In this document: piece after piece, positions 11,421-19,242 of the stretch
Layout of the letters: each line of letters begins with the position of its first letter
Numbering within the stretch: the first letter of the stretch is position 1
Assembly (NCBI GenBank): GCA_018969405.1
Contig: JAGWYK010000006.1
Location: 1 to 57,891 of the forward strand
Reading direction: 5' to 3'
From: Acidobacteriota bacterium
Lineage (GTDB): Bacteria > Actinomycetota > Acidimicrobiia > Acidimicrobiales > Acidimicrobilacustridaceae
Length of the DNA stretch: 57,891 nt
Made by a program: the position numbers and the translations under genes
The notes under the pieces: model-generated
Told to the model about the DNA's origin: nothing
The model's database searches: none
What the model saw: the letters and a program-made list of their open reading frames with translations, nothing else

Positions 11421-12197
11421 TCAGCGGCCGGTGAAATCCGCCTTCCCGGGTCCGTGCTCGAGGAACGAGGCCACGCCGATGCGGGCGTCGTCGGTGCGGA
11501 ACACCTCGACGAACGCCGCCTGTTCGAGGGCGAGCCCCTCGGCCAGGGTGACCTGCAGGCCGTCGTCGATGGCGGCCTTGGCCAGCCCCTGGGCGACCAG
11601 AGGCCCCCGCGCCAGCTGGGCGGCGAGCTCGTGGGCCCGACCCATGAGATCGTCACGGGCCACGACCTCGTCGACCAGCCCGATGGTGAGCGCCTCCGCG
11701 GCGTCGACGGCCCGACCGGTGAGGATGAGGTCCTTGGCCCGGGCGGGTCCGACGAGCCGGGCCAGACGCTGGGTGCCGCCGCCGCCGGGGATGATGCCGA
11801 GCAGGATCTCGGGCTGGCCGAAGCGGGCGGACTCCGTGGCCAGACGCAGATCGCAGGCCAGGGCCAGTTCGCAGCCACCACCGAGGGCGGGACCGCTGAC
11901 CGCGGCGATCACCATGCGGGGGATGGCGGCCACGGCGTTGAGGGCGGCGACGAACAGCGCCCCGATCTCCCGGGCCTGGTCGGGGCCGCCGAACTCGGAG
12001 ATGTCGGCGCCGGCGGCGAAGATGCGATCGCTGCCGGTGACGATGACTGCGCCGGGCGGGTCGTCGGTGAGTTCGGTGGCCACGGCGAGCAGCTCGGTGA
12101 GCACCGCCCGGGACAACGAGTTCACCTTGCCGTTGCGCAGGGTGACGACGGCGACCCCGTCGTCACCGCGTTCGAGGATCACCGACGCATCAGTCAT
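11421..12197 (-). CDS. enoyl-CoA hydratase/isomerase (crotonase family)
   Basis: 258 residues, typical length. Oxyanion-hole segments are AAGADIS near 61-67 and GPALGGGCELA near 106-116. The two catalytic glutamates expected of a hydratase are at ALGGGCE and in the QPEILLGIIPG loop. It probably hydrates 2-enoyl-CoA in beta-oxidation, although crotonases vary widely in specificity. A TAGGGT box six bases from the ATG marks an independent leaderless promoter. Confidence 0.93.
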   Translation of the reverse strand: MTDASVILERGDDGVAVVTLRNGKVNSLSRAVLTELLAVATELTDDPPGAVIVTGSDRIFAAGADISEFGGPDQAREIGALFVAALNAVAAIPRMVIAAVSGPALGGGCELALACDLRLATESARFGQPEILLGIIPGGGGTQRLARLVGPARAKDLILTGRAVDAAEALTIGLVDEVVARDDLMGRAHELAAQLARGPLVAQGLAKAAIDDGLQVTLAEGLALEQAAFVEVFRTDDARIGVASFLEHGPGKADFTGR

Positions 12198-12203
12198 GAC
12201 CCG

Positions 12204-12209
12204 ACCCTA
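12204..12209 (-). promoter_or_regulatory. -10 box of crotonase gene (leaderless)
   Basis: TAGGGT ends six bases before the ATG at 12197. Confidence 0.5.
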
Positions 12210-12244
12210 CCGGTCACCGACTCCCGGTCGGGGGTGGAGCGACC

Positions 12245-13120
12245 TCAGCGCACCAGCGCCTGCGCCTCCACCGCCGGAAGGGCCACCGTGGCCGTGGTCG
12301 AGAGCATCCCGAGCGATCCGCCGGTGCCGGTCGAGGCCACCCACCATGCCACCCAGCGCAGCGTGGCCCGCACCCGATAGGCGCGTTCGGGCAGGGTGGC
12401 CGAGGATCGCTGGAACACATGGGTGCAGGTGCTCGACTGCGAGCGGGCGGCGCGCGTGGGGTCATAGGGCAGGCCACGGTCGCACAGCAGGTGCCCGCCA
12501 TCGCCGGTGTCCCAGTCGACCCCGACGGGCACGGCGTGCACGGTGGCGCTGACCGAGCCGACCGCGGCGGTGGCCCGCCGCTCGGACCAGTCGCCCTCCA
12601 CCCACAGCCAGGTGGGCAGGCCGACCAGCTGCACGCCGGCGGGGTTGGCCCGTGGCACCGGCGGATCGAGCGGGAGACGACGGCGGGCCTCGAGCACCGC
12701 TCGCACCTCGACGGCCACCCCTCCGAAGGGATCGGCCGGGGTGTAGACGACGAAGCGACTGCTCACCAGACGACCGGCCTCGTCGTCGCAGTTGAACACG
12801 TAGGCCATGCCCTCGACCGGATCGACACCGTCGGCGGATCGAGCACCTCCGGTGGGGTCGATGAAGGGCGCGTCGATGGGCAGGTAGCGACAGGTCCAGC
12901 GGGCACCACCACCGCCCCACCAGGAGGCGATGACACCGGAGGCCCCGACCACCACGATGGCCTCGGGGGTGCCGTCGGTGACGGTGCCGGTGGCCGCCGC
13001 CTCCGCCGGTGCGATGGGCCCGATGGGTGCCACCGGTCCGAGACCGACCGAGGACAGCAGCGCGACGGGGAGGCCGACGAACAGGGCGAGGAGGGCGATG
13101 CGACGCGCGGAGGATCTCAC
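12245..13120 (-). CDS. exported hypothetical protein with Sec signal peptide
   Basis: 291 residues, function not recognised. A basic N-terminus (RSSARR), a hydrophobic core from about 7 to 25 and an AEAAA segment near 42-46 form a signal peptide, so the mature protein is outside the membrane. The mature part is Trp- and Gly-rich, with CRYLP, FNCDD, LLCDRG and CTH segments supplying four cysteines, possibly two disulfides. Start is uncertain: GTG at 13120 or at 13129. The frame extends upstream through the repeat at 13170-13241, but that stretch has no resemblance to a leader. It lies downstream of meaB on the same strand. Confidence 0.7.
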   Translation of the reverse strand: MRSSARRIALLALFVGLPVALLSSVGLGPVAPIGPIAPAEAAATGTVTDGTPEAIVVVGASGVIASWWGGGGARWTCRYLPIDAPFIDPTGGARSADGVDPVEGMAYVFNCDDEAGRLVSSRFVVYTPADPFGGVAVEVRAVLEARRRLPLDPPVPRANPAGVQLVGLPTWLWVEGDWSERRATAAVGSVSATVHAVPVGVDWDTGDGGHLLCDRGLPYDPTRAARSQSSTCTHVFQRSSATLPERAYRVRATLRWVAWWVASTGTGGSLGMLSTTATVALPAVEAQALVR

Positions 13121-13169
13121 CGGGGGCACGGTAGGGATCACCCCCGGTGCTGTCGACAGGTCCGCACCG

Positions 13170-13241
13170 GAAAGGGCCGAACGACCCGAACGAACCGGAT
13201 GAACCGAACCGGCCGGATCTGCCGAACCAGCCGAACAGACC
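13170..13241. repeat. degenerate 9-bp minisatellite, eight units
   Basis: Eight consecutive 9-base units of the form GAANNNNCC (two units begin GGA) fill 13170-13241 without a break in phase. They lie between the meaB stop and the exported-protein start. On the minus strand one frame reads Gly-X-Phe/Ser repeats and on the plus strand one reads Pro-Asn-X/Pro-Asp-X repeats, but neither frame has a convincing start or an established gene around it. Confidence 0.75.
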
Positions 13242-13292
13242 GAGCACCACGACGCTCGACGACAGTCGCAGCGGCGGCGCCACCTCGGGTGA

Positions 13293-14240
13293 TCAGCCGA
13301 GCAGATCCTCCGCGGCCGACCAGGGATCGAGGCGCTGGGCCCGCACCTCGCCGACCACCGCATCCCAGGTGCCGGCATCATGCAGTGCCGTCACTCGGGC
13401 CCGCAGGGTGGCGGTGACGATGCGGTCGAGTTCGGCCTCGGCCCGGCGGGCCCGCCGCTCGGCGCGCACTCCGGCCCCGATCGACCATGCCGCATGGTCG
13501 GCCAACGCGTCGCGGAACTGCTCCACCCCCTCGCCGGTGGTCGCCGTGGTGGCGATGACCGGTGGACGCCAACCGCTCGGAGAGCGCAGCGAGAGCATGC
13601 GCTCGATGTCCGCCAGGGTGTCGGCGAGCCCGGCACGATCGGCCTTGTTCACCACGAACACATCGGCGATCTCCATGAGCCCGGCCTTGTTGGCCTGCAC
13701 GGCGTCGCCCCAACCGGGATTGACCACGACCACGGTGGTGTCGGCCTCACCGGCGATCTCGACCTCGACCTGCCCGACACCCACGGTCTCGATGAGGATG
13801 ATCGGGAACCCCACGGCATCGAGCACCCGCACCGCCTCGGGCACCGCCAACGAGAGTCCACCCAGGTGACCGCGGGTGGCCATCGAACGGATGAACACAC
13901 CGTCGTCGAGGGCGTGATCACCCATGCGCACCCGATCACCGAGGATGGCGCCGCCGGTGTAGGGCGAGGAGGGATCGACCGCCAGCACCGCCACCTGCTC
14001 ACCGCGGGCGCGCATCGTCGACACCAGCGCCGAGGTCAGCGTCGACTTGCCCGCCCCGGGTGCACCGGTGATGCCCACGGTGGTGGCACCGCCGGCCGAT
14101 GCATGGGCGAGGCGACCGAGCCGGCGCGCCTCATCACCCCCACGCTCCACCATCGACATCAGTCGCGCCAGCGCGGCCCGATCGCCGTGGCGGGCGGCGT
14201 CGAGGAGCTCCTCCGGCGAGGATCGTCGATCGGCGGACAC
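13293..14240 (-). CDS. meaB: MeaB/ArgK-type GTPase, methylmalonyl-CoA mutase chaperone
   Basis: 315 residues. G3E-family GTPase that gates adenosylcobalamin loading of methylmalonyl-CoA mutase. The P-loop is GAPGAGKS near 58-65, the Walker B/switch regions are in DPSSPYTGGAILGDRVRM and ETVGVGQ, and the base-specificity motif is NKAD near 197. The mutase itself is not in this window. GTG start at 14240, six bases after a TAGGGT box. Confidence 0.95.
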   Translation of the reverse strand: MSADRRSSPEELLDAARHGDRAALARLMSMVERGGDEARRLGRLAHASAGGATTVGITGAPGAGKSTLTSALVSTMRARGEQVAVLAVDPSSPYTGGAILGDRVRMGDHALDDGVFIRSMATRGHLGGLSLAVPEAVRVLDAVGFPIILIETVGVGQVEVEIAGEADTTVVVVNPGWGDAVQANKAGLMEIADVFVVNKADRAGLADTLADIERMLSLRSPSGWRPPVIATTATTGEGVEQFRDALADHAAWSIGAGVRAERRARRAEAELDRIVTATLRARVTALHDAGTWDAVVGEVRAQRLDPWSAAEDLLG

Positions 14241-14246
14241 AGGAGA

Positions 14247-14252
14247 ACCCTA
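14247..14252 (-). promoter_or_regulatory. -10 box of meaB (leaderless)
   Basis: TAGGGT ends six bases before the meaB GTG at 14240. Confidence 0.5.
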
Positions 14253-14271
14253 CGCGGTGTCCGCCGACGGG

Positions 14272-14538
14272 TCAGAGGGAGACGGGCGTCTCGCCGATGA
14301 CGTGGGCGCTGTCACCGGCGTTGATCACCTCGGTGACACCGGGGACACGGTCCTTGAGGATGCGTTCGAGGCCGGCCTTGAGCGTGACCGTCGAGGCGGG
14401 GCAGGTGACACAGGCACCGGTGAGCTCCACGGTGACGACCCCGGTGGTCTCGTCGACGTCGTGCAGCACGACATCGCCGTTGTCGGCCCGGATGGCGGGG
14501 CGGATGACCTCGATGACCTGTTCGACCTGGGCGCGCAC
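14272..14538 (-). CDS. NifU C-terminal-domain Fe-S carrier, short form
   Basis: 88 residues making up one NifU C-terminal (Nfu) domain. The cluster-binding CxxC is Cys43-Cys46 (ACVTCPAS). It should carry a [4Fe-4S] cluster at a dimer interface and pass it to client enzymes. It is monocistronic with its own TAGACT box; a second, longer NfuA-like protein is at 52918-53562. The GTG start fits the box spacing. Confidence 0.9.
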   Translation of the reverse strand: MRAQVEQVIEVIRPAIRADNGDVVLHDVDETTGVVTVELTGACVTCPASTVTLKAGLERILKDRVPGVTEVINAGDSAHVIGETPVSL

Positions 14539-14544
14539 AGGTCC

Positions 14545-14550
14545 AGTCTA
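14545..14550 (-). promoter_or_regulatory. -10 box of short NifU gene (leaderless)
   Basis: TAGACT ends six bases before the GTG at 14538. Confidence 0.5.
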
Positions 14551-14565
14551 GGGACTGCGGTGGTT

Positions 14566-14583
14566 CGGACCACCTTCGGTCCG
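14566..14583. promoter_or_regulatory. inverted repeat in divergent promoter region
   Basis: CGGACC and GGTCCG arms are separated by six bases, and part of the motif (GACCACCTTC) recurs directly 18 bases on. It sits between the NifU-like gene and the small membrane-protein gene, upstream of both -10 boxes. It may be an operator, but no regulator is indicated. Confidence 0.3.
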
Positions 14584-14611
14584 GGCCGACCACCTTCCGG
14601 GCGGGCCGTGC

Positions 14612-14617
14612 GAGACT
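14612..14617 (+). promoter_or_regulatory. -10-like box (GAGACT) of small membrane-protein gene
   Basis: GAGACT ends six bases before the GTG at 14624. It deviates from TANNNT at the first base. Confidence 0.3.
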
Positions 14618-14623
14618 GCGGAG

Positions 14624-14800
14624 GTGCTGACGATGATCCTCGCCCATCAGGGAGGTTGGGACGAAGCGCTGCTCGTGCTGATCCCGATCGGCCTGTTCGC
14701 CGCCATCCTCGCCCTCGCCACCCGTCGGGCCAAGCGCATCCAGGCCGAACGCGCCGAGACTGCGAGCGAACGACCAGTCGGAGACGGGTCGGCCGACTGA
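14624..14800 (+). CDS. small single-pass membrane protein
   Basis: 58 residues. A short polar N-terminus precedes one helix (about 14-29, LVLIPIGLFAAILALA) that is followed by an RRAKR stop-transfer stretch and an acidic/polar tail, predicting a cytosolic C-terminus. The stop codon (14798-14800) is immediately followed by the ATG of the MFS gene, so the two are surely co-transcribed and probably translationally coupled. An internal ATG at 14633 is an alternative start. Function unknown; it could be a transporter accessory peptide, which is inference from context only. Confidence 0.65.
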   Translation: MLTMILAHQGGWDEALLVLIPIGLFAAILALATRRAKRIQAERAETASERPVGDGSAD

Positions 14801-16438
14801 ATGGGGACCGCGGTCGTCACGAACCGGGCCACCGTCGACCCCTCGGCGACGGCACCCTGGCTCGAACCCCGCACCGATCTCGTCGTCGAATCCCTGTCCA
14901 TCGTCGAACGGGAGGATCGGACCGAGACCCATCGCTTCACCCTCGTCGAAGGTCCGTTCCACGTCTGGACCCGCACCGTCGCACTCGTACCGGCCGATGA
15001 CGGGACCGTGGACCTCGTCGAGCGGATCGAGCACCGTCTCGCCGTACCGGTCTGGCATCGACTGTTCGCACTCCCCCTCCGTCGCCATCTGCGCCGGGGC
15101 CCCGGAGTCACCGCGCCGTGGTGGGCGCCGCCCGATGTGCTCAGCGCCCGCGCCGCGACGGTGCTGTCGCTGCTGTGCGTGTTCGGTCTGGTGGCCGGCT
15201 ACCTCGGCACCCTCATCACCCAGACCCTCACCTACGCCGCCGGCGAGTTCGACGCCGGCACCGGCGATCAGGGGACGCTGCTGGCTGCGGTGCGCATCGG
15301 CGTGCTGCTGTCGATGGTCATCGTGGCCGCCGCCGACCGACGGGGACGTCGATCGATCCTCGCCCTGTCGCTGATCGCCGCCTGCGCGGTGACCGCGCTC
15401 GGCGCCCTCGCCCCCGGCATGGTGTGGCTCGGCACCACCCAGACCTTCGCCCGGGCCTTCGCCACCGTGATCGGTCTGCTCGTGGCCATCGTCGCGGTCG
15501 AGGAGATGCCGGCCGGGGCGCGGGCCTTCGCCGTGTCGGTGCTCACCATGACCGCTGCCCTCGGGGCCGGACTGTGCGTGCTCAACCTCGTCTACGTGGA
15601 TGTCGCCGTCGGGGCCTGGCGACTTGCGTATGCCCTGCCGCTGCTGTTCATCCCCATCTGCCGTCCGCTGCTGCGATCCCTGCCCGAGACCTTCCGCTTC
15701 ACCGCCCGACGCGACGCCACCCGCGCCGCCGAGGCTGCGGCTGCGGCTGTGACTGCGAGTGCGACTGGGGCGAGTGCCGACCCGACCGAGGACGCGACGC
15801 CGCGGAACGATGCCGAGGAACCCTCTCGTCGCATCGATCGCCGACGCTTCGCACTGCTGGCCGCCTCCGGGTTCCTGTGGTCGCTGTTCCTCGCCCCGGC
15901 CGCCCAGTTCCTCAACGAGTTCCTCCGCACCGAACGCGGATTCAGCGGCGCCGGCATCGCCGTGTTCGTGCTGGCCACCAACACCCCCGGCGGCATCGGC
16001 ATCGTGCTGGGCGGCCGCCTGGCCGATCGCCGCGGCCGTCGTCTGATCGGCGCCATCGGCATCGCCGGGGGCGTGACCTTCACCGTCATCGCCTACCTGT
16101 CATGGGGCTGGTCGCTGTGGGCCGCCTCGGTCACCGCCTCGGTCATCGGGGCCATCGCCATCCCCGCCCTCGCCGTGTACGGCCCGGAACTGTTCCCCAC
16201 CCATCAGCGCGGCCGGGCCAACGGGGCGCTGCAGGTGGTGGGGGTGGCCGGCAGCAGTCTCGGACTGCTTTGTGCGGGCTGGCTGGCCGATCGCCTCGGC
16301 GGTCTGGGGCCCGCCATCGCCGTGCTGGCCGTCGGTCCGGCGCTGCTGATCCTGCTCGTCCTGACGCGCTATCCCGAGACCGCCCATCGCCGGCTCGAGG
16401 AGCTGAACCCCGGCGACGCCGGGCTCAGCGGCCGGTGA
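14801..16438 (+). CDS. MFS transporter with N-terminal START-like segment
   Basis: 545 residues, longer than a typical 400-450-residue MFS protein. Residues 1-97 are soluble and read like the second half of an SRPBCC domain (beta strands, then a helix with two LRR-like basic turns). The 12-helix MFS core starts near 112. The loop between helices 2 and 3 has DRRGRR, and the equivalent loop in the second half has DRRGRR again; a sugar-transporter-like PETFRF motif follows helix 6. An Ala/Thr-rich, acidic linker of about 40 residues joins the two halves. Substrate unknown. Start directly abuts the preceding stop. Its 3' end overlaps the J-domain gene by 14 bases. Confidence 0.85.
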   Translation: MGTAVVTNRATVDPSATAPWLEPRTDLVVESLSIVEREDRTETHRFTLVEGPFHVWTRTVALVPADDGTVDLVERIEHRLAVPVWHRLFALPLRRHLRRGPGVTAPWWAPPDVLSARAATVLSLLCVFGLVAGYLGTLITQTLTYAAGEFDAGTGDQGTLLAAVRIGVLLSMVIVAAADRRGRRSILALSLIAACAVTALGALAPGMVWLGTTQTFARAFATVIGLLVAIVAVEEMPAGARAFAVSVLTMTAALGAGLCVLNLVYVDVAVGAWRLAYALPLLFIPICRPLLRSLPETFRFTARRDATRAAEAAAAAVTASATGASADPTEDATPRNDAEEPSRRIDRRRFALLAASGFLWSLFLAPAAQFLNEFLRTERGFSGAGIAVFVLATNTPGGIGIVLGGRLADRRGRRLIGAIGIAGGVTFTVIAYLSWGWSLWAASVTASVIGAIAIPALAVYGPELFPTHQRGRANGALQVVGVAGSSLGLLCAGWLADRLGGLGPAIAVLAVGPALLILLVLTRYPETAHRRLEELNPGDAGLSGR

Positions 16439-17141
16439 GGATGCGGCGCGCCTCGGTGAGCTCTGCGATGCGCCGTGCCGCATCATCGGCATCGGCACCG
16501 TGGTCGGGGTGCACCGTGCGCAGCAGCTCGCGATAGCGCCGCTGCACGTCCTTGGTCGGCGGCGCCACCCCCGGTCGCACCGTGCCGGTCAGGCCGAGCC
16601 GTTCGAGGGCCCAGGCCGTGGGGTTCTCCAACGCCGATCGTCCCATCATCGAACCGGCGCGCAGACCGCTGAGCGAGGCGATGAGGTCACCGCCGACGGG
16701 ACCCATCCAGTCGATGGCGCGCCGCAGGGTGGCCATGACCGAGCGTCGCGACGCCCCGTCGAGCTCGCCGGCGGCGTACACCGCACCCAGCACCTGCTGT
16801 TCGGGTGCCCCGCGATCGTCGAAGTCGAAGGTCAGCGTCTCGCCGTCACCGACCAGCCGATGGACCGACGCACTCAGGCCGATGGTGTCGACCTGCAGTC
16901 GGTGCCGGAGTCGGGGCTGGGCGATGCGGCGACCGTCCTCGAGCTCCCGGGTGAGGTGCCGCAGATCGGGCAGCAGTTCCGGATCGATGGCCCCGACATG
17001 CTGGGCCACGATCCCGCCGAGCAGGATGCCGCCGAAGCCGGGGGCCGGATCGCAGGGGAGCTCGCTGTCGCCCAGGGCCACGCGCCGGGTCGGGGCATGG
17101 GGCCGGGAGCAGTAGATCTCGAGTTCGGCCAGCACCACCAC
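16425..17141 (-). CDS. J-domain protein with C-terminal J domain
   Basis: 238 residues. The last 45 form a J domain with HPD at 211-213, preceded by the RRYRELLRTV helix, so the protein should stimulate a DnaK partner. Unusually, the J domain is at the C-terminus. The first 190 residues match no domain I know. They start with a beta-rich part containing Cys11 and Cys30, then a Gly/Ser/Met-rich helical stretch near 150-172. The GTG at 17141 follows a TACCCT box by six bases; two further GTG codons come directly after it. Confidence 0.8.
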   Translation of the reverse strand: MVVLAELEIYCSRPHAPTRRVALGDSELPCDPAPGFGGILLGGIVAQHVGAIDPELLPDLRHLTRELEDGRRIAQPRLRHRLQVDTIGLSASVHRLVGDGETLTFDFDDRGAPEQQVLGAVYAAGELDGASRRSVMATLRRAIDWMGPVGGDLIASLSGLRAGSMMGRSALENPTAWALERLGLTGTVRPGVAPPTKDVQRRYRELLRTVHPDHGADADDAARRIAELTEARRILTGR

Positions 17142-17147
17142 GCCTCG

Positions 17148-17153
17148 AGGGTA
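17148..17153 (-). promoter_or_regulatory. -10 box of J-domain gene (leaderless)
   Basis: TACCCT ends six bases before the GTG at 17141. Confidence 0.5.
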
Positions 17154-17235
17154 GTTGTGCGCCTCCGCCGACGGTCAGTCGGCGGGGCGGGCCGATGCCC
17201 CGCCGGACACCACAGGTGGTGGGCAGCCCCCGAAC

Positions 17236-17241
17236 TATCGT
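17236..17241 (+). promoter_or_regulatory. -10 box of glpX (leaderless)
   Basis: TATCGT ends six bases before the glpX ATG at 17248. Confidence 0.5.
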
Positions 17242-17247
17242 GTCGCC

Positions 17248-18222
17248 ATGCCAACTCCCCCACTGGACCGCAATCTCGCCCTCGATCTCGTCCGGGTCAC
17301 CGAGGCCGCCGCCATGGCCGCCAGCCGCTGGATGGGCCGGGGCGACAAGGAGGGTGCCGACGGCGCCGCCGTCGATGCCATGCGCATCGCGCTGGCCACC
17401 GTGCCGATGGACGGCGTGGTGATCATCGGCGAGGGCGAGAAGGACGAAGCCCCCATGCTCTACAACGGTGAGCGCATCGGCGACGGCACCCCGCCGCAGG
17501 TCGACATCGCCGTGGATCCCATCGACGGCACCACTCTCACCTCGAAGGGACGCGGCAACGCCCTCGCCGTCATCGCCCTCTCCCCGAAGGGCACCATGTT
17601 CGACCCGGGCCCGTGCGTCTACATGGAGAAGATCGCCGTCGGTCCCGATCTGGTCGGACTCTGCGACATCAGCGCCACCCCCACCGAGAACCTGAAGGCC
17701 GTGGCGAAGGCCAAGGGCATCGACATCACCGACGTCACCGCCGTCATCCTCGAGCGTGATCGGCATGACGATCTCATCGGTGAGGTCCGGCAGGCCGGCG
17801 CCCGTATCCGACTCATCCCCGATGGCGACGTCGCCGGAGCGATCTCCACCGCCTGGCCCGACTCCGGTGCCGACATCCTGTTCGGCATCGGCGGCACCCC
17901 CGAGGGCGTCATCGCCGCGGCGGCGCTCAAGAGCATGGGTGGCGAACTCATCGGACGCCTCTGGCCCCGCGACGACGAGGAGCGTGCCGCCGCCAGCGCC
18001 GCCGGCTACGACCTCGACCGCACCCTCTCCACCGATGATCTCGTCGCCGGCGACAACTGCTTCTTCGCCGCCACCGGCATCACTGACGGTGAGTTGCTCA
18101 AGGGCGTGCACTTCGGACGTGACTTCGTCACCACGCAGTCACTTGTGATGCGGTCCCGCTCGGGCACCGTGCGGCTGATGAACGCCCGCCATCGCGCCGA
18201 CAAGGTGGCCGAGAACATCTGA
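17248..18222 (+). CDS. glpX: class II fructose-1,6-bisphosphatase GlpX
   Basis: 324 residues, the normal GlpX length. It hydrolyses fructose-1,6-bisphosphate to fructose-6-phosphate, the committed step of gluconeogenesis; it is the main FBPase type in Actinobacteria. The metal and phosphate motifs of the lithium-sensitive phosphatase fold are visible: GEGEKDEAP near 60-68 and DPIDGTT near 90-96. The C-terminal part has the GIGGTPEG loop. The ATG at 17248 is set by the TATCGT box. It converges on the desaturase gene with a hairpin between them. Confidence 0.97.
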   Translation: MPTPPLDRNLALDLVRVTEAAAMAASRWMGRGDKEGADGAAVDAMRIALATVPMDGVVIIGEGEKDEAPMLYNGERIGDGTPPQVDIAVDPIDGTTLTSKGRGNALAVIALSPKGTMFDPGPCVYMEKIAVGPDLVGLCDISATPTENLKAVAKAKGIDITDVTAVILERDRHDDLIGEVRQAGARIRLIPDGDVAGAISTAWPDSGADILFGIGGTPEGVIAAAALKSMGGELIGRLWPRDDEERAAASAAGYDLDRTLSTDDLVAGDNCFFAATGITDGELLKGVHFGRDFVTTQSLVMRSRSGTVRLMNARHRADKVAENI

Positions 18223-18246
18223 TCGGTGCCGGGGCGGCCCCAGCCC

Positions 18247-18268
18247 CTCGACTCAGCCGGGGGTCGAG
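18247..18268. terminator. candidate terminator hairpin after glpX
   Basis: CTCGAC (18247-18252) and GTCGAG (18263-18268) can pair across a ten-base loop. It lies between the convergent glpX and desaturase genes and covers the desaturase stop. No T-run follows, so function is tentative. Confidence 0.3.
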
Positions 18269-19176
18269 ATCTTCGCCTCGCGCGAGCCGGCCAGCATCTC
18301 GGCCGAGGGCACCTTCAGGTCATGCACGAGGTGCAGCCAGCTCAGGACCTTCAGCAGGTAGAAGGTCACGTCGATCTCCCACCAGAAGAATCCGTTGCGG
18401 GCCGAGGCCTGGTAGTGGTGATGGTTGTTGTGCCAGCCCTCGCCCATGGTGGCCACGGCGATGATCGCCGAGTTCCGACTGGTGTCGGTGGTGGCGTAGC
18501 GGCGCCGTCCCATCACATGGGCCAGTGAGTTCACCAGGAACGTGTCGTGCCAGAGCACCACGGTGCTGAGGAAGAATCCGACGAACAGGCCCGACCACCC
18601 GGCGATGAGGTAGCAGGCGAGACCGGTGAGCCAGGTGAACACGCCGTTGTGTCTGTCGATGAAGCGCAGCTCCGGGTACTTGGCGAAGTCGCGGATGCGT
18701 TCGATCGGGATATCGCCGTACTTGTCGCAGAGGATCCAGCCCATATGGCTCCACCAGAAGCCCCGGCGCGGCGAGTGCACATCGAGTTCGGTGTCGCTGT
18801 GGCGGTGATGGTTGCGATGGTGTCCGGCCCACCACAACGGCCCCTTCTGCACACAGCTCACACCGCCGAGGGCGAGCACGAACTGGAAGGCGCGGCTGGT
18901 GCGGTAGGAGCGATGGGCGAAGTAGCGGTGATAGCCGGCGGTGATGAAGAACAGCCGCCCGAACACCATAAGGAGGAACAGCAGGAACGCCTTCATGGTG
19001 ACCCCGCTGATGAAGGGGCCGACGAATGCGACCACATGGAAGGCGAGGAACGGGATGGACGCCACCCAGTCGACCTTCTCCTCCGGGGTCCGGGTGAATC
19101 GATCGGAAGCCACCCCGACGGGGACAGGCGCAGTTGGGGCTGGAGGGGCGGGCAGTGACACGGGCGCCGCTTTCAT
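18253..19176 (-). CDS. membrane fatty-acid (acyl-CoA) desaturase
   Basis: 307 residues of the stearoyl-CoA delta-9 desaturase family. The three histidine boxes of the di-iron site are present: HRYFAH, HRNHH and HNNHH, with the QKGPLWW and EGWHN contexts typical of delta-9 enzymes. Two pairs of hydrophobic segments flank the boxes. It introduces a cis double bond into acyl chains and needs an electron-transfer partner that is not adjacent. The ATG at 19176 is preferred; the frame upstream is antisense to the molybdoenzyme gene. It shares a 66-base divergent region containing a perfect TetR-type palindrome. Confidence 0.95.
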   Translation of the reverse strand: MKAAPVSLPAPPAPTAPVPVGVASDRFTRTPEEKVDWVASIPFLAFHVVAFVGPFISGVTMKAFLLFLLMVFGRLFFITAGYHRYFAHRSYRTSRAFQFVLALGGVSCVQKGPLWWAGHHRNHHRHSDTELDVHSPRRGFWWSHMGWILCDKYGDIPIERIRDFAKYPELRFIDRHNGVFTWLTGLACYLIAGWSGLFVGFFLSTVVLWHDTFLVNSLAHVMGRRRYATTDTSRNSAIIAVATMGEGWHNNHHHYQASARNGFFWWEIDVTFYLLKVLSWLHLVHDLKVPSAEMLAGSREAKISTPG

Positions 19177-19191
19177 CTTGAGGGTCGGGTC

Positions 19192-19197
19192 ACCGTA
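19192..19197 (-). promoter_or_regulatory. -10 box of desaturase gene
   Basis: TACGGT on the minus strand, fifteen bases before the ATG at 19176, predicting a leader of about eight bases with no Shine-Dalgarno. Confidence 0.4.
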
Positions 19198-19217
19198 CCG
19201 CAGGACCCGACCCCCCG

Positions 19218-19231
19218 ACCGACCGGTCGGT
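19218..19231. promoter_or_regulatory. perfect 14-bp palindrome, TetR-type operator
   Basis: ACCGACCGGTCGGT reads identically on both strands and has the form of many actinobacterial TetR operators. Its last base is the first base of the TAGGGT box of the molybdoenzyme gene, and it lies 20 bases upstream of the desaturase -10 box, so one bound repressor could block both divergent genes. Confidence 0.6.
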
Positions 19232-19236
19232 AGGGT
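19231..19236 (+). promoter_or_regulatory. -10 box of molybdoenzyme gene (leaderless)
   Basis: TAGGGT ends six bases before the GTG at 19243 and abuts the palindrome. Confidence 0.5.
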
Positions 19237-19242
19237 CGGGAC

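Noticed and set aside
13147-13869. Plus-strand frame reading Pro-Asn repeats through the 9-bp array
   Set aside because: It runs antisense through most of meaB and lacks a plausible start context; the array is better treated as a DNA repeat.
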